Of a stretch of 64,000 bases of DNA, positions 47,901 through 60,221 are shown in pieces. The stretch's first letter is position 1. Each line of letters begins with the position of its first letter. A program made the translations under genes and the position numbers. The stretch is from Medicago truncatula (lineage: Eukaryota > Streptophyta > Magnoliopsida > Fabales > Fabaceae). Under the pieces are notes generated by a model. That model did no database searches. It was not told where the DNA came from and saw only the letters and a program-made list of their open reading frames with translations. The DNA lies in the NCBI RefSeq assembly GCF_003473485.1, contig NC_053045.1, forward strand, positions 53,548,494 to 53,612,493, written 5' to 3'.

Positions 47901-48768
47901 AATAGCTCTCTACAAAAAACAAATATCATTTTTAGGCAAGTATAAATAAACCAAAGTTGAAAATGACGTCCATTATGTTATCTGCATCGTACCAAATACT
48001 AGTTTGTGCATAAGTGTAGCATGGTTTCATTTGATAATAAGAATCAACAAGATAAATGAATATATTTAAAATAGAATCTAGAACACAGATAAAAAATAAA
48101 AATATTGAGCTAATCAGTGTATGGTCAATGGATATATGCAGCACAGTGAACCAGGGGCACCTTACAAACTATTGACACATCATTTTTACACATATAATTT
48201 TGGCAAATTTCGATGCAGACGTAATGAGAAAGGAATGCAATTTTGCCAGAAGAGTAATGTAGATTCACCAGATATGCCTCGCGAGTTTCTTCAGGAAGTT
48301 CTCCATTTGAGCCCCTATGTGCAACGTTATATGGGCGAAAAGTTTGAAGAGGCTGCTTAGTACCATGGTCACCTTTGCCAGGAAGTGGATACAAAGGCCT
48401 AGCCGTGCCCCCAATCACGAGCAATAGAAAAACAAAAGGTGCAAAACCTGTTCCATTACATGTATGATTTGTTACACCATTACTAAGTTAATTTTGATTC
48501 CTGAATAACTTAATCATGACTAATAAATCATAAAGACATTCCTTTCACAATTGAAAATGACATAGATGAGAAGATTATGAATGCATGCATTTTGAAATGA
48601 AAATTGGGTTTCCCTTGGCCACTTAATCTATCTATATTATATTACTAACAAAATTGAAGGAAGTTGGTTGGTCCAATGATCCATTTATACAGTAAAAACA
48701 GAGGCTAATAAACGAAGATAGATTCTTATTAATAGTGAAAAAGCAATACCCGATAATGAAGAAGACAT
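44907..48768 (-). CDS. Glycerophosphodiester phosphodiesterase (GDPD), secreted type, 8 exons
   Basis: Hydrolyses glycerophosphodiesters (deacylated phospholipids) to glycerol-3-phosphate and an alcohol; plant members contribute to phosphate remobilisation. Exons: 48768-48750, 48447-48269, 47909-47726, 47243-47169, 46756-46647, 46160-45942, 45764-45609, 45140-44907. All phases agree, giving 391 aa. Seen: a signal peptide (start MSSSLSGFAPFVFLLLVIG) encoded partly by a 19-nt first exon; the catalytic NVAHRGSNGELPEET; GADFIETDI and CFHD; and VGIYPEIKNP and GIDGLFTDF towards the C-terminus. The residue set (His-Arg, Glu-x-Asp, His) is complete. It resembles Arabidopsis GDPD5/6; GDPD6 (AT5G08030) is the neighbour of RPA70B there, as here. 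A short duplication straddles the exon-8 acceptor. Confidence 0.95.
45141..45284. repeat. Direct duplication beside the GDPD exon-8 acceptor
   Basis: GCATCATCATCAACAATCAT followed by ATTGTCATTTGTATAG occurs at about 45143-45178 and again at 45247-45282, each followed by ...ATGACACTTGAGCA. On the gene strand each copy ends in GATGATGATGC, so only the one at the exon boundary gives the used acceptor. Confidence 0.75.
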
Positions 48769-49298
48769 TGAGATAGAAAAGAAGTGCTTCGATGTGTTGT
48801 GTTCCTCACTCAGGTCAGGTCATTGTTAAGTCTTCGTATCGTAGGAGCGTGAAAATGGGTAAATTATTGTTGTGGAAACAAATTAAAGTCGTTGCTTGCC
48901 GCGGAAATAGGGTCCACAAACGAATATTCCCCGCATTTCTTTGTTTCCAACCTTTCAATTTCATCTTCAATTATCATGACAACCTGGAAAAAAAAGGTTG
49001 TCATATGTGTTTTTCTTAAAATAAAATTACGACCGCGGAAATATCTTCAATTATCATGACAACCTGAAAATAAAATATGTGCTTTCAATCAACGTCGTTC
49101 AAAAATTTTAAGAGTTTAAGGATAATTAAACAAATGCTGTAGTAACAAGCACTAAAATTAGTAGTAATTCTTTTTTGTATGGACTAAAAACCTATTAAAA
49201 TTAAGTAGGGTTTAAACTTAAAAACTCCCAATTTTATAGGGACCAAAAACATATTTAACCTTGAGATCAATTGCTCCCACAAAATAATTTTTCCAACT

Positions 49299-49565
49299 TC
49301 AGAATATTCCAATAAAATCTCTTGGTAAAAAAACATTGCAAACAACTTTACTATTGTTATACAAATAATCTGTAAACATAGTCTTAAGGTTCGGTTTAAG
49401 AGAGTGCCGAAACAATTCCAAAAAATCATCAATTAAAGATTGATGTTCAAATCGTTTGATTCGTTCGTCGTAGTCGTTAACGTAATCATCCTCGTGCTCG
49501 TCCTCTTCCTCTTCCTCTTCCTCTTCGTTAATTTGATTAATAGATTCACGAAGCTCACTCAACAC
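49299..49565 (-). CDS. Small acidic open frame of unknown significance
   Basis: An 88-codon frame starting MLSELRESINQI with a run of nine Glu/Asp-rich residues, encoded by a (CTCTTC)n-like tract on the plus strand, then DDFLELFRHSLKPNLKTMF. No domain recognised, no intron evidence, and it lies in repeat-rich DNA. It may be a gene fragment or chance. Confidence 0.2.
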   Translation of the reverse strand: MLSELRESINQINEEEEEEEEDEHEDDYVNDYDERIKRFEHQSLIDDFLELFRHSLKPNLKTMFTDYLYNNSKVVCNVFLPRDFIGIF

Positions 49566-51101
49566 ATCAATGCAGAACGAAATATAGAATAAGGTTTCAT
49601 ATTCTTTCAGATTTTATGTGCATGTGCAGCTGGTGTGTCCTAATTTAACGTGAAAATGATAAGGTCCTTGTTATTAGAAATAACTAATGTATAAATGGTC
49701 TATATAATACACTATTTGATGAGTTTAAAAATTGTTTACTATATTAAGGACTGTAGGGAGTAATAAACATATGATCATGTCATTCTAAATATATTTTTGA
49801 TTTATTATCTTATCAACATATTTTCTAATACACGTTGTAACACGCTCTCTTTTATTGTTTCAAATGTATAAACTCCACCAAATTATATGGATTCCATATA
49901 AATTTTCCGAGACTCATACTGTTACTCTATTAAAATCAATGTATGTTGGTTAAAAAATAATATTAAAATCAATGTCCATCAAATGTATTGACGGTTGGTC
50001 AAAAAACAAATGTATTGACGTGTCCTCGGTCAATTTCTTAATAGCCTTAATTTAATGTGCTGCATGGTCATTTGGGATACATGATCTTTAAAAATCGATT
50101 ACAAACTTAGAAAAATGAGCAATTTGTTTTTTTTTCTTCTCATAAAAAGTGGAGTAATTTGATATTATTAAAAAACAGTTATAGCTGAAAAATTAACAAT
50201 TTATTTTTTTGTTTCATAAAAAGTGAAGCAATTGGATATGATAAAAAAAGTCGATAAAAAAACGGTTATAATAGAAAAGAAACATTTTTTTTTTGTTTCA
50301 TAGAAAATGAAGTAATTGTTTTAATAATGAGAAAAATGGAGCAATTCTCATTTCTTATTTCTTATTATAACCAAAAAAATCGATCCTTCAAAAAAAAAAA
50401 AAAAACGATAACAAATAAAAAAACTCACAAAAAGGAGTGCGAATTCCATATAACAAATCTATTACTATTACTATTACTTAATATAAAAAAGGTAATGTCC
50501 GCCAATATTTTTAATATGTGCCCTGTTAATCTTTTAATCTCACGAATTTGGAGACTACATGGTAATTTGAGAGGGATAGTTAGAGCATTTCAGAAAAATT
50601 GTTAACAAACTCACAAATTGATGTTGTGGTTGTCTAAAATTATGAAGAAAAGATAAAGATTGAGTTTGAAGCAACTTTAGACAAATTCTTAAAAATCCAA
50701 CACATTATTTTGCTGTGATTGTCTAAAATTATGAAATAAAGATTAAAACGCGTAAATGGATTTTACAAAAAAAACAAAAAAAAAAGTGTATAGGGATTCA
50801 ATTTTGTTGACAATTTGACCAAAAAAACTTCAGTATTTAAAAGATTGAAATATGAGCTTAACACATAGACGACAATGAATTACGACATGAATGAAATCAT
50901 AAAAAAGCTAGATTGATAGATCTAGAAAAGTATGAACAAATTACACTCCAACAAAGAAAAAGATGAGCGTACACATCATCCCAAGTAATCCTAACTCTAA
51001 TTCACTTAGAAATAGTATTCATGTTCATCTGTTGAGAAGATGAGATGAAATGAAAACTCTAGCAACGGCTAACCTAGCTGGATTTTGGCCGTTCAATTTA
51101 A
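49566..51101. other. AT-rich intergenic spacer
   Basis: Many poly-A/T runs and (AAAAAGTGAAGCAATT)-like phrases repeated loosely at 50150-50340. No gene seen. Confidence 0.4.
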
Positions 51102-52619
51102 GGTTCTGTTTGGTAAAAATAAACTATAAGTTAGCTGATAGTTGAAAAACTAGCTGATAGCCGATGACTGATAGTTGAAAAGCTTACTTATTAAAAATAA
51201 TGTGTTTGGTAAAATTAGTTGTTGAAGTGGCTGATAAGTATAAAATGACATAAAAGGACATTTTTTTTAATATATACAGGGCCGTCCTTAAGTATTCGGA
51301 GGCTCGGCTCTCATGTTAAAATAGGCCCTTAATAAAATAAAAACGTAAATTTTTAAAAGAGCAATTATCTATTTAAATTTAAAACAAGAACCGCAAAGAT
51401 AAAAAATAAAAGCCTTTATTGTAACTAACACATAAAAGATCAATATTCTAATCAATAATATAAAACTACAATTTAAGCGAATATCTATATTGATTTTCTA
51501 TGTTATATTTTTCCTTAGTTTGTACAAAGCCGATAATAAAAGGTTTACACTGTTTTTTAGAGAATAATTATTATGTTTGTTCTTTCAAATGAAAAATTTA
51601 TAATATTTGTTGTTAGAGTTTAACTACCTTATACAATAATTGTGGACAAAAGATTACAAGATATGTTCTAACAAAAGAAGAAGAAAAAAAATTATATTAT
51701 GTTTTGATTAGTAAAAATATTAATTAAAGAAACAAAAAGGAAAAGAAAAGAAGAAAAAAGGAAAATCATAGGTGATTGAAGAGTGTTGAACCCAAGACCC
51801 ATGGAATCCCAACTTGCTTTTAAACCACTACGCCACTTCAGCAAACTCTTCAAAATAATCACGCTAGTTGTTTTTATTACTTATTTACTGGGCTTTAATT
51901 TTTTTTTGAGGCCCATCTTTGAGGGAGGCCCAGCTCGTTTGAGCTGTTTGCACCCCCTCAAGGACGCCCCTGAATATATATATATATATATATAGACACA
52001 CATTTTTTTAATGTATTTATTTTTTAATATTTTTAATTATAGTTAAATATGTTTTTGGTCCCTATAAATATTCAAACTTTTGGTCTTAATCTCCATAAAA
52101 AAATTCTTCGACCTTTAATCCTAAAAAAATATTCACCGACAGTTTTGATCTCTGTTTTATGAATCTCAAAAATAAGAGAAAGGTGGAAACAAAATGTGAG
52201 CTAGAATATATAAAATTTTACAACGTACAATAGACTAGTTATTTTTTATGTGGTGTATCATGTATGACAGGTTAGTTATAGCATAATATAAAGCATTTCC
52301 TTATATATATATAAAGTGCTCCTTAAAAAAAAACGACGTGACATTTTTTTTTAAGGGACAAAATAGAGCGGTTATAAAGATGAACATGGGTAGTTGTTTA
52401 ATTAAAAAAATAATTAATTTAAATTAATAGGGTTAAAGTTGGAAGAAAATATAAAAAGCTACCAGCTATAAGCTAAAAAGTTACTTGAAATAATTTTTCA
52501 AAAAACGCTATAAGCTCATGAAAAAAGCTTGTTATTAAACACGCCACGTTTTCATCTAACGAGCTTATAAGCTAATCCAACAAGCTATAAGCTAGCTTTT
52601 TGTGTTACCAAACACAGCC
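51102..52619. mobile_element. Tourist/Harbinger-like element, family B copy 3, interrupted by a hAT
   Basis: Ends GGTTCTGTTTGGTAA and the complement of GGCTGTGTTTGGTAACAC, with a perfect TAA duplication (51099-51101, 52620-52622), as expected for PIF/Harbinger. The subterminal AGCTGATAG / AGCTATAAGC tracts match copy 2. A complete hAT lies inside (51277-51972). Confidence 0.82.
51277..51972. mobile_element. hAT-type element nested in the Harbinger element
   Basis: A 696-bp element, left end CAGGGCCGTCCTTAAG and right end CTCAAGGACGCCCCTG, with a perfect 8-bp duplication AATATATA (51269-51276, 51973-51980). The interior is AT-rich with a short frame (51783-51995) but no transposase domain. 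Confidence 0.9.
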
Positions 52620-52622
52620 TAA

Positions 52623-53789
52623 CTAAGCAAATTTCGAAAACAGTGCAATGTTACAACTATTTATGACTACAGAGGACGCACGATTGTGCTTGCATTCAAA
52701 ACCGTTGATCTTCTGCAAACTAGAAAGGGCGAACGATCGTGCTAGACAGGTGCACAAACCATCTCAACTTTCGACAATTTTGCCTCCAATTTATTCAAAC
52801 AGGGCACACGGTCGTTGAAAATTCTTTATTTGCTTCATTATTTATCTTGAAAATGAAAACTAGTTGCAGTAAAATAGCTCTAGAGTAAGACCAAAGTTGC
52901 ACAAATATTATTGAATTTATTTATGTTCCAATTTTGTTGGATGCTCCGATGAAATTGAAATGATATAGAGAATATTAGCATGACTCTTGAGCAAGAGCAA
53001 GAATGACACACAAAAATATGGTTCAAATCATACAAGTGAGATTCTAATTGAGAGATCATATCTAAATTTTATCTGAAATGTAGAATCACAAAACTTAAAC
53101 AACGGTATCACACACAATCAACTAAGCAAATTTATAAGTCTAATTTTAACACTAATATTTTGTCAGAAATAAATATTTAAATAATTTAGTTTTGTGGATT
53201 CAAAAAGACAAGCTAATTGTAACAAAAAAAGAAGAAGACATTAATGCCCTCACTGCCAATTATTATTTTTTGAATAAATGCCCTCACTGCCAAATATCCA
53301 ACCACTTGCACCAAATATAATTTAATTTATATATTTTGATTGACAGTTATAGAAAATTTGATTTATATTTTCATAATTTATTTTATTAAATTGTAGAATC
53401 AAATATAGAATAAAAATGCCATACTACCAATTCTTAATTTGCTTTATCAAAACAACCGCAACTAGATTACTCCCTTAAAAAAGATAAACACCTAGACAGT
53501 CAGACTCGATAATTGTGATATACAATAGGAGATTACTAACATTGCTCTTCATTTAAGCCTCTTAACAATTTAAGAATGCTAAAATAGTCTATTGCTTATC
53601 AAAAGATAGTCATCTCAGCACAAGGAAATGTGAGACACAAAGTCAACATAACCAAATTGAAAAAGCATGAACATCGCTCCTCAAAAGCCTAAAAATAATC
53701 CAGCTCATTTTAGATTGAAAAAACTACAGCCAAGACATTATGGTTTAAGTAGATAATAGCAGTTCATTACAGATCAAATAGTCTTCTAC
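52623..53789. other. Spacer 3' of TOM5
   Basis: AT-rich; CCCTCACTGCCAA repeats at about 53247 and 53281. It contains the 3' flank of the minus-strand TOM5 gene. Nothing else recognised. Confidence 0.4.
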
Positions 53790-55766
53790 TCAGATTGCCA
53801 TGAGGTCACCATAATTTCGCATCAGCACTATTGATCCTGCAAACAATCCTGCAGCACGAAGCAATTTCTGCAAGGAAATAAAGGCAATCTCAATACTCAT
53901 GCTGAACTACGTCAAGCTACAAGATATAAATATGAATTAACAGGGTGACACAGTACTTAAATTATGTAAGAAGCACTAAATAGCTTAATGTTGCAACATT
54001 ATTATTCATGCAATTAACAGCAATTCCTCTAAATTAAGATCACAGTTAACCTTCATAACCAAAAGCTCCTCGATAGGTTATTTTAAGTGGGTAAATTATT
54101 TCTGCCTACTCGCTTTCCTTGGATAATTAATTTGTGTTCAACAGACTATCATGTAACTTCTACAGTAGTTAGAAATCAAGCACAAGTTCCAAAATTAAAA
54201 CCGGTCACAGCCAATAATGTTTCACACTTTCACATGAGAATGCCTGAATTCCAATATGAAACTAAAGGCATTGCAATCATGGCTAAAGATGCAAGAAACA
54301 TAATTAGTTTCTAAACACAACAAAAGTCTGTTGACACTAGATAAGAGCAACTATATAGATCAAACAGCGGCAAGTGCATGAAATCCTATTTCAAAACATA
54401 TGTATAATGATGAATCACTAAATTCTAAATCCTTCTTAATGGTTTTTCTGTCGCATTCTACATTGTTAATAATATTAATCGCATTGATATACTTTTCTTC
54501 TTACAAGGACTTATCTAGGTTTTCTCTACACAAGACAGAACAACAAAAAGTGAGATTTTATCATCTTTTACATGATGTGTTAAACCCAACTTTCACACTA
54601 ACATATTTATGTTAATATCTTGTGTGTCAATTAATCAACCATAACACTCTAATCTCTACAACATTGAGCATTATGCAACATTCTGGCACAAATAACACGC
54701 ACACTCTTCTATTTGACAAACCCTCTTGAATCATATATCTTCCACTATTACTCTACTATTTCATACAACAGACCTAAAATACTCAAAAAAATGTTACTTT
54801 TGATTTGGACAAAAAACAAAGCCATAAGTCATAATATCATTAACACTACTTGGTTAAAACTTAAAAATGCTTACATGTAGGAATACAATCAGCGGTTAGA
54901 CAAGCCACAAGGATCCGTAACCTCACAAAGGCTAAACAAGTTTAGCAATTAAGGGATTTTCGAGTCCATAAAAAATTGAAACTCATCCATAATAATAAAC
55001 CAACACACTCAATATAAAAAAATATCAATAAAACCATGGGTTTAACACATGAGATATTTTTCATGTGATGGATATATAGTTAAGGGTCCATTCTGCTACT
55101 CTATATAAGTGATGAATATAGTTAAGAGTCCATTCTGCAAGAAAAGGGTTGAACACAGGAGAAACTTTTGTAGGTTACCTCTCTTTCCGAGTAAAAACAA
55201 CTTATATTGAAAAAGAGAGCTCCATTTTGTAGTTTTCGTGTCTTGAGACACAAAATCGCCACAATTCCAGTGTGATTTTTGTCTTACAGCAGTGAAAACT
55301 GATTTTGATTGTGTAAAATTGATTTAAGTTAAAATATGATTTACGTTTGAAAGCATAAACTATCTACAAATCATAACTTCAAGTTATAATCAATTTTATT
55401 TGCAAAGTTTCTTCAAATATGTACCAAACACACCCGTACTCCACCGCATCATATAAAATTGTGAAATTCAAGCTCATGAATCTCATAGGGCAGACACATA
55501 ATTATCTAATCAATCCCAGAACATAACAAATAATCAAAATACACATAGTATTCAATCAATCACATACTAACATAAATCAAAATCGTTTTAAAAAATCGAA
55601 ATCGAAATCGAAATCGAAAAAGCAGAATACGGGGAAAAAAAGAATCGAATAGGAGAATACGAAAGAGAGAAAAGTTTACCACGTTGAAGTCCCATTTCTC
55701 GTCGTCATGGATTTGAGAACTGATGAAGTTTTTGAGGTACTGAATCGAGAAGATTGAGTCGGCCAT
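53790..55766 (-). CDS. TOM5: TOM5 homologue, mitochondrial outer-membrane import subunit
   Basis: Small subunit of the TOM complex, which receives precursor proteins at the mitochondrial surface. Exons 55766-55680 and 53867-53790 join in phase 0 (GTG|GTAAAC, TTGCAG|AAA) to give 54 aa, the same length as Arabidopsis TOM5. Seen: N-terminal MADSIFSIQYLKNF, the conserved HDDEKWDFN, then KLLRAAGLFAGSIVLMRNYG forming the single membrane anchor and DLMAI at the C-terminus. The coding sequence is split by a ~1.8-kb intron, so neither exon stands out on its own. Short frames in that intron (e.g. 54087-54314) are chance. A telo-box lies upstream. Confidence 0.94.
55596..55620. repeat. GAAATC hexamer array in TOM5 intron
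   Basis: About four tandem copies of ATCGAA on the plus strand, starting shortly after the exon-1 donor. Possibly length-polymorphic. Confidence 0.75.
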
Positions 55767-55801
55767 TGATGCGAGAGAGAGAGAGAAAGCAAAAGAGGGT
55801 T

Positions 55802-55810
55802 TTAGGGTTT
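55802..55810 (-). promoter_or_regulatory. Telo-box in the TOM5 leader
   Basis: AAACCCTAA on the gene strand, about 36 bases upstream of the ATG, in the presumed 5' leader. Confidence 0.55.
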
Positions 55811-56329
55811 TTGGGTTCTCTTGTTTTGAGCACACCCACAAGTAAGGACGTGGGGTTTTAACTTTGCGACCTGTGTACGTACACGTGCCAAATGCTTTTT
55901 ATTTATTTTTTTGGTACAAACTTGTTCACCACGCTTTTTATTTTTCTCCCCTCAAACATTTTTATTTTAGATAAATTATCGATACAAAATATACATCAAC
56001 TTTACCAATTAGTAGTTTTCATTTCATCGGAAAATTTAATGGTGTTTATCTGACATAAAACTACAATTTTACTTAAGGAATCTGAGTCCAGTTTCATTCA
56101 CACCAATAACTGTTCGTAAAAAACATTAATTGAAAGTAAAATATTTTTCTGTTAAAAAAGTAAAGTTATTTGAAGGAAAAAAAAAAAGTCATGTGAAATA
56201 TAGATCTTCAATTATTATATTAGATTAGATCATGTAGATTAAAAACAGAAATTACATACATCCTAAACATTATTGGGGTTTTTTAAAGAGAAAAATCCAT
56301 TAGAAATTGTATCAAAGTTACCTTAAAGC

Positions 56330-57610
56330 ATGATATGGCTGAATTCTTACTCGTTCTTAGTCCTATCAATAATGCATTCCTTTGATAGACCCAATTCACC
56401 AAGCCATAAAATACCCTCTTTTAATCCAAACGCCTCTGCTTCTAGGGAAGGAGGGGAACATTCATACCATTTTGTAAGTGCTTTAAGAAAATGGCCATGA
56501 GAGTTCCAAATACACGTACCAATACTGAAGCAATTTTAATTGCCAAACAACATCGCGTCAACGTTGCATTTTACATAACCGTCTTTGGGTGGCTGCCATC
56601 TAGAATTCTACTGTACTGTACCCTGATGTTTGCCTTGTGTTTGCTTCTTTCGGACTGTTTCCCACTGATATAAAGCTTCAGGTGCACGCTGGACAGCACC
56701 TGCGCCTCTGCTAACTGAATCCCACAGATCAGCCTCGCACCATATTTGTTTTGCCGCTTTACATCCAATCGTTCTCATAGTTTGTTTCACAATGGGGACA
56801 TCCATTTGAACATGGAACTCCTCTCTTTTGAAGTCTCATAAGAGTAGGAAGAATACCTCCAAGCACACTTCAAAGAAAAACTTTGATCTGTTACAGAATT
56901 CGCAAACCCCACATTCTCATCCATTCACCGAACATCATCTCTTTGCACGCAGAATTCATAAAATAGGAGCTAGCAACCACGTAAAGTTCATGTTGCGCCA
57001 CAACCAAAGTCCTATCATCTTTCTTCAAGTTTGTAAAAGTATTGCATCATCTCTTTGCACTCGCCATGGCTTGAAAGAATCGCGCATTGGTATCACCATC
57101 CTTAAGCCAAATCACCTTTGCTATTTGTTTCCAAAATGCTTCTGCTTGTGCCAATAATCCTCTCATTCAAATATGTACCTCCTTAGAGCGCGCAATTTGG
57201 GAAGCTTGCACGCTGCCCCTAAATCTCTCTAACTCATCCCGACATTCATCAATGGAAACTCGATACTTACTTTGGAGCTTTCTTCCCCGTTCGTTCATAT
57301 CCTCTGTACAATTCTTCAGCCTGAGCAAAATCCCTCCATCCTGACTTTTCTCCTACCCCCCCAACTACAATTCCATCTAATTCCTCCTCCAGCAACCACG
57401 AGTTCTCAAAAGTATAGGGAAATGATCTGAACGGTGTGAAATGACATCATGAAGTTGTCATTGTGGAAAAATATCATATTAAGTTTGTGTGACCACTGCT
57501 CGGTCCGGTCTCTCCTCCTAGAAATTTTGCCTACCAAGACCTTTAACCCAAGTAAACGGATAATCAGCAAGGGAAATGTCATTTAAATTACTGTCTTGAA
57601 ACCGTCTCTT
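56330..57610 (-). mobile_element. Decayed non-LTR retrotransposon (LINE): endonuclease end, partial RT, RNase H
   Basis: Reading the minus strand, degraded frames give DISLADYPFTWVKGLG followed by EERPDRA and RSDHFPILL (C-terminal endonuclease motifs). Then come ARFFQAMAS-like and other RT-region pieces, and then PPKDGYVKCNVDAMLF and ALTKWYECSPPSLEAEAFGL (RNase H-type domain). Stops and frameshifts occur throughout and most of the RT is missing. Confidence 0.72.
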
Positions 57611-59425
57611 TAAATATTATCAAGGGATTTAAAAAGACCTCATATTAAATTCTCAAACAGGATTAGCTTCTCCGCTTTCATTCTAAGATTTGCATCCTTC
57701 ACTACTTAACTTCTACACAACTCTTACAATGCCATCAATCAAACACAATTACTGTAGTAAAAAAGAATCAAACATGATTACATAATTAATTTTTTTTATC
57801 AACTAGCATATTGACCGAAAATTCACTCTAATAAATGGGGAATCTGAGGTTGAGATGCTAGCGCCTATCACGGGACTAAAATTCAATTATCTATAACATT
57901 TTAAACAAAAGACATACAAATGATACAATTGATGCCCAAAATAGGACCACAACATTCCCCCAGTAGGAAGCTTGCCTAGGTGAAAGCAGTAGAGTTGGCT
58001 GGTTGTGATTGGATTCATGATGATGTTATGGATGTCGCTTTTTGTTCAAGATATTACAATAGAAAGTCATGTTTAGTGTTCTGATAATCTGAAAATATTG
58101 GCAGCTATACTTTATAAACAGAATAGAAAGTGTGTTATTTGTTAATTTTTATGCAAAGCGTTACTTTCAAATGTATTCACCAAAATATTTTGTTTCGGTG
58201 AATTACACTTGACCCTTGTTCAGAAAGTTTGAAAATTCAGACATCTGGTTTAAGTTTAAACTTTCATTCCACTAGTTATTACACGTTTCTACAGTATGTA
58301 CTAATTAGCTTACTGTCCAATTTGGTGTCCTTAAGTCCATGAAAGTCAAGGTGGTATTTTTTTATTATTTTTTTTGTAAATTCTGGTGCTAAAATAAATT
58401 GGAAAAGCAAATTATGTCAATTTTAATTTCTCTATTCATTTCCGATTGTAGTATATTGAGTTGCATATTTTTTAAAGTTCTTATAGCAACTAAAACAAAA
58501 AAACTCACAATCTTAGTGTGGTGCTGCCAGTGGTTGATTTGGTCTTAATTACGTCCCTAAACCCAGGCTTTGCATGTTTGTACCATCAAGGTTTCTCAAT
58601 TAAATTTTGACATTTCAGTTTATGATTCAACGGTTGCACTCTAGAAGATCATAATTGCAGAGTTTTCTTCCAATCTGGTTTAATTTCAATATTATTGTAT
58701 CATAATGTTTAAATTTTCAACTCAATTGTTTCGAGCAAGATCTCAATCTACTGCTGATTTTACTGTGTTTGAACCTGACAGACGTTCATGGCAAGCAGAA
58801 TCATTAGGCATGGCTTGGCTTGCTATCACCACCAGGCATCAGCAATTGCTTCTCTCTGAAATTAGCTAGAAAATCAGTCATGTAATGCTTCTGCTGTGAA
58901 TGCATTATGCATATTTGTGTATAATCTCTTGGAGTATCAGAACAATCTTTAATTCAAGACAAAGCGATTTACTGTCTATCAGCTGGTAACTTACAGTTGT
59001 GTTGCTTTTTGACATTATGTGAGGTTGAAAGAAAACCAGCTACAATTTTTCTATGTTCTTCCTTGAAACATCCCTAGCTCTAAGACAGGCAATAGAACCT
59101 CTGATATTGTCCTCATCAGGATTCAAACGTTGTGTCTGTAATGACCAATATTCTTTAAATATGAGATAACTGGTCCGTTAAGACAATTTAAGACCTGTTA
59201 ATTAACCAATTAAGACACGAGGAAAAAAAAACTGCATCTTCTCAGCGGTCCATTTGCTTTTCAAATAATTTCTTATTGATTAAATTAACACTATCCTCCA
59301 AGACTCAAATAGGGATAATGAAAAATTGTGGCAAGTATCGGTGCAAGCAATTACTCTATAAATGTACAAAAAACTAATTAAAACTAAATTAAGGGTATCT
59401 AACAATCCTCTGTCTTCATGTCCTT
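57611..59425. other. Intergenic spacer
   Basis: AT-rich sequence. A 53-codon frame starts at ATG 58705 (plus strand) and includes FEPDRRSWQAESLGMAWL; it has no recognised domain. No other gene supported. Confidence 0.35.
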
Positions 59426-60055
59426 CTAGATCATATGGTGCAGTAGCTTATTCAATGAATCCCCTGACAATCCTCTGGATGCTACTAAGCTATGAACATC
59501 ATGAATCTCATTGTAACCAGTGTAATTAGCAATTCCTACCTGCTCATACTAAAACAAATGATAACAATATGTTAAAAACTGTATTTGTGCTACAAATGAC
59601 AACATAATGAACTCCCAGCCCATGATGTACAAAAGACTTCTAAAACGGTAAAACTCTAGATGTAACACTTATAACCATATGGAATTACGGAACAATCAAC
59701 ACAACAAACATTTTCAGAACTTCATTGTAGCTGCATGTTAATAAATCTTAAAATGGTCTACAATCTACATTGAGGTTATCAAAACAAACAAGGAAAATCA
59801 GAATGAGACGCATATGATCATTGTTATTAATAGCATAAATTGCAATTAGAAATGAACATCAACATCTATTTTAAAAAATACAGAAAAAGATTAAAGATAC
59901 ACATGCAGCACCGGTGTATACATAGCTCAATAACTTTTACAAAACAAGCTTTTGGCTGTCTCTTTAGTTCTTGCCTTACCATTTGTTAAATAATGTTCTT
60001 GGATCCTAGTTTTTGCTTCCTTTTTCTTTTGTTTCTCTCTCCACTGTGTTTTAAC
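59426..60055 (-). CDS. Possible 3'-terminal exons of an unidentified gene
   Basis: Two exon-like stretches on the minus strand. The first, 60055-59975, follows a T-rich tract and TTTGTAG and encodes VKTQWREKQKKKEAKTRIQE and so on. The second, 59548-59426, follows TTTGTTTTAG and encodes YEQVGIANYTGYNEIHDVHS and so on to a TAG. They join in phase 0 only if the first uses a GC donor (AAG|GCAAGA). A GT donor five bases earlier would break the frame. I do not recognise the protein and found no upstream exons, so this may be a relic. Confidence 0.28.
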
Positions 60056-60221
60056 CTACAAAAAAAAAAAAACTGTTCAAAATCAAAGATGAACTTTAAA
60101 TTTGAAAATTTAAAATAAAACATGAAAATAAATTATGCAATTTTGTCTAAAAAAATGAATTTTGAAGTATAAACATGTACATGAGAATAATCGAAAATGA
60201 ACATGACATTAATCGAAAATG

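Noticed and set aside
54087-54615. Two plus-strand frames of 75 and 71 codons
   Set aside because: They fall in the long TOM5 intron and show no coding features.
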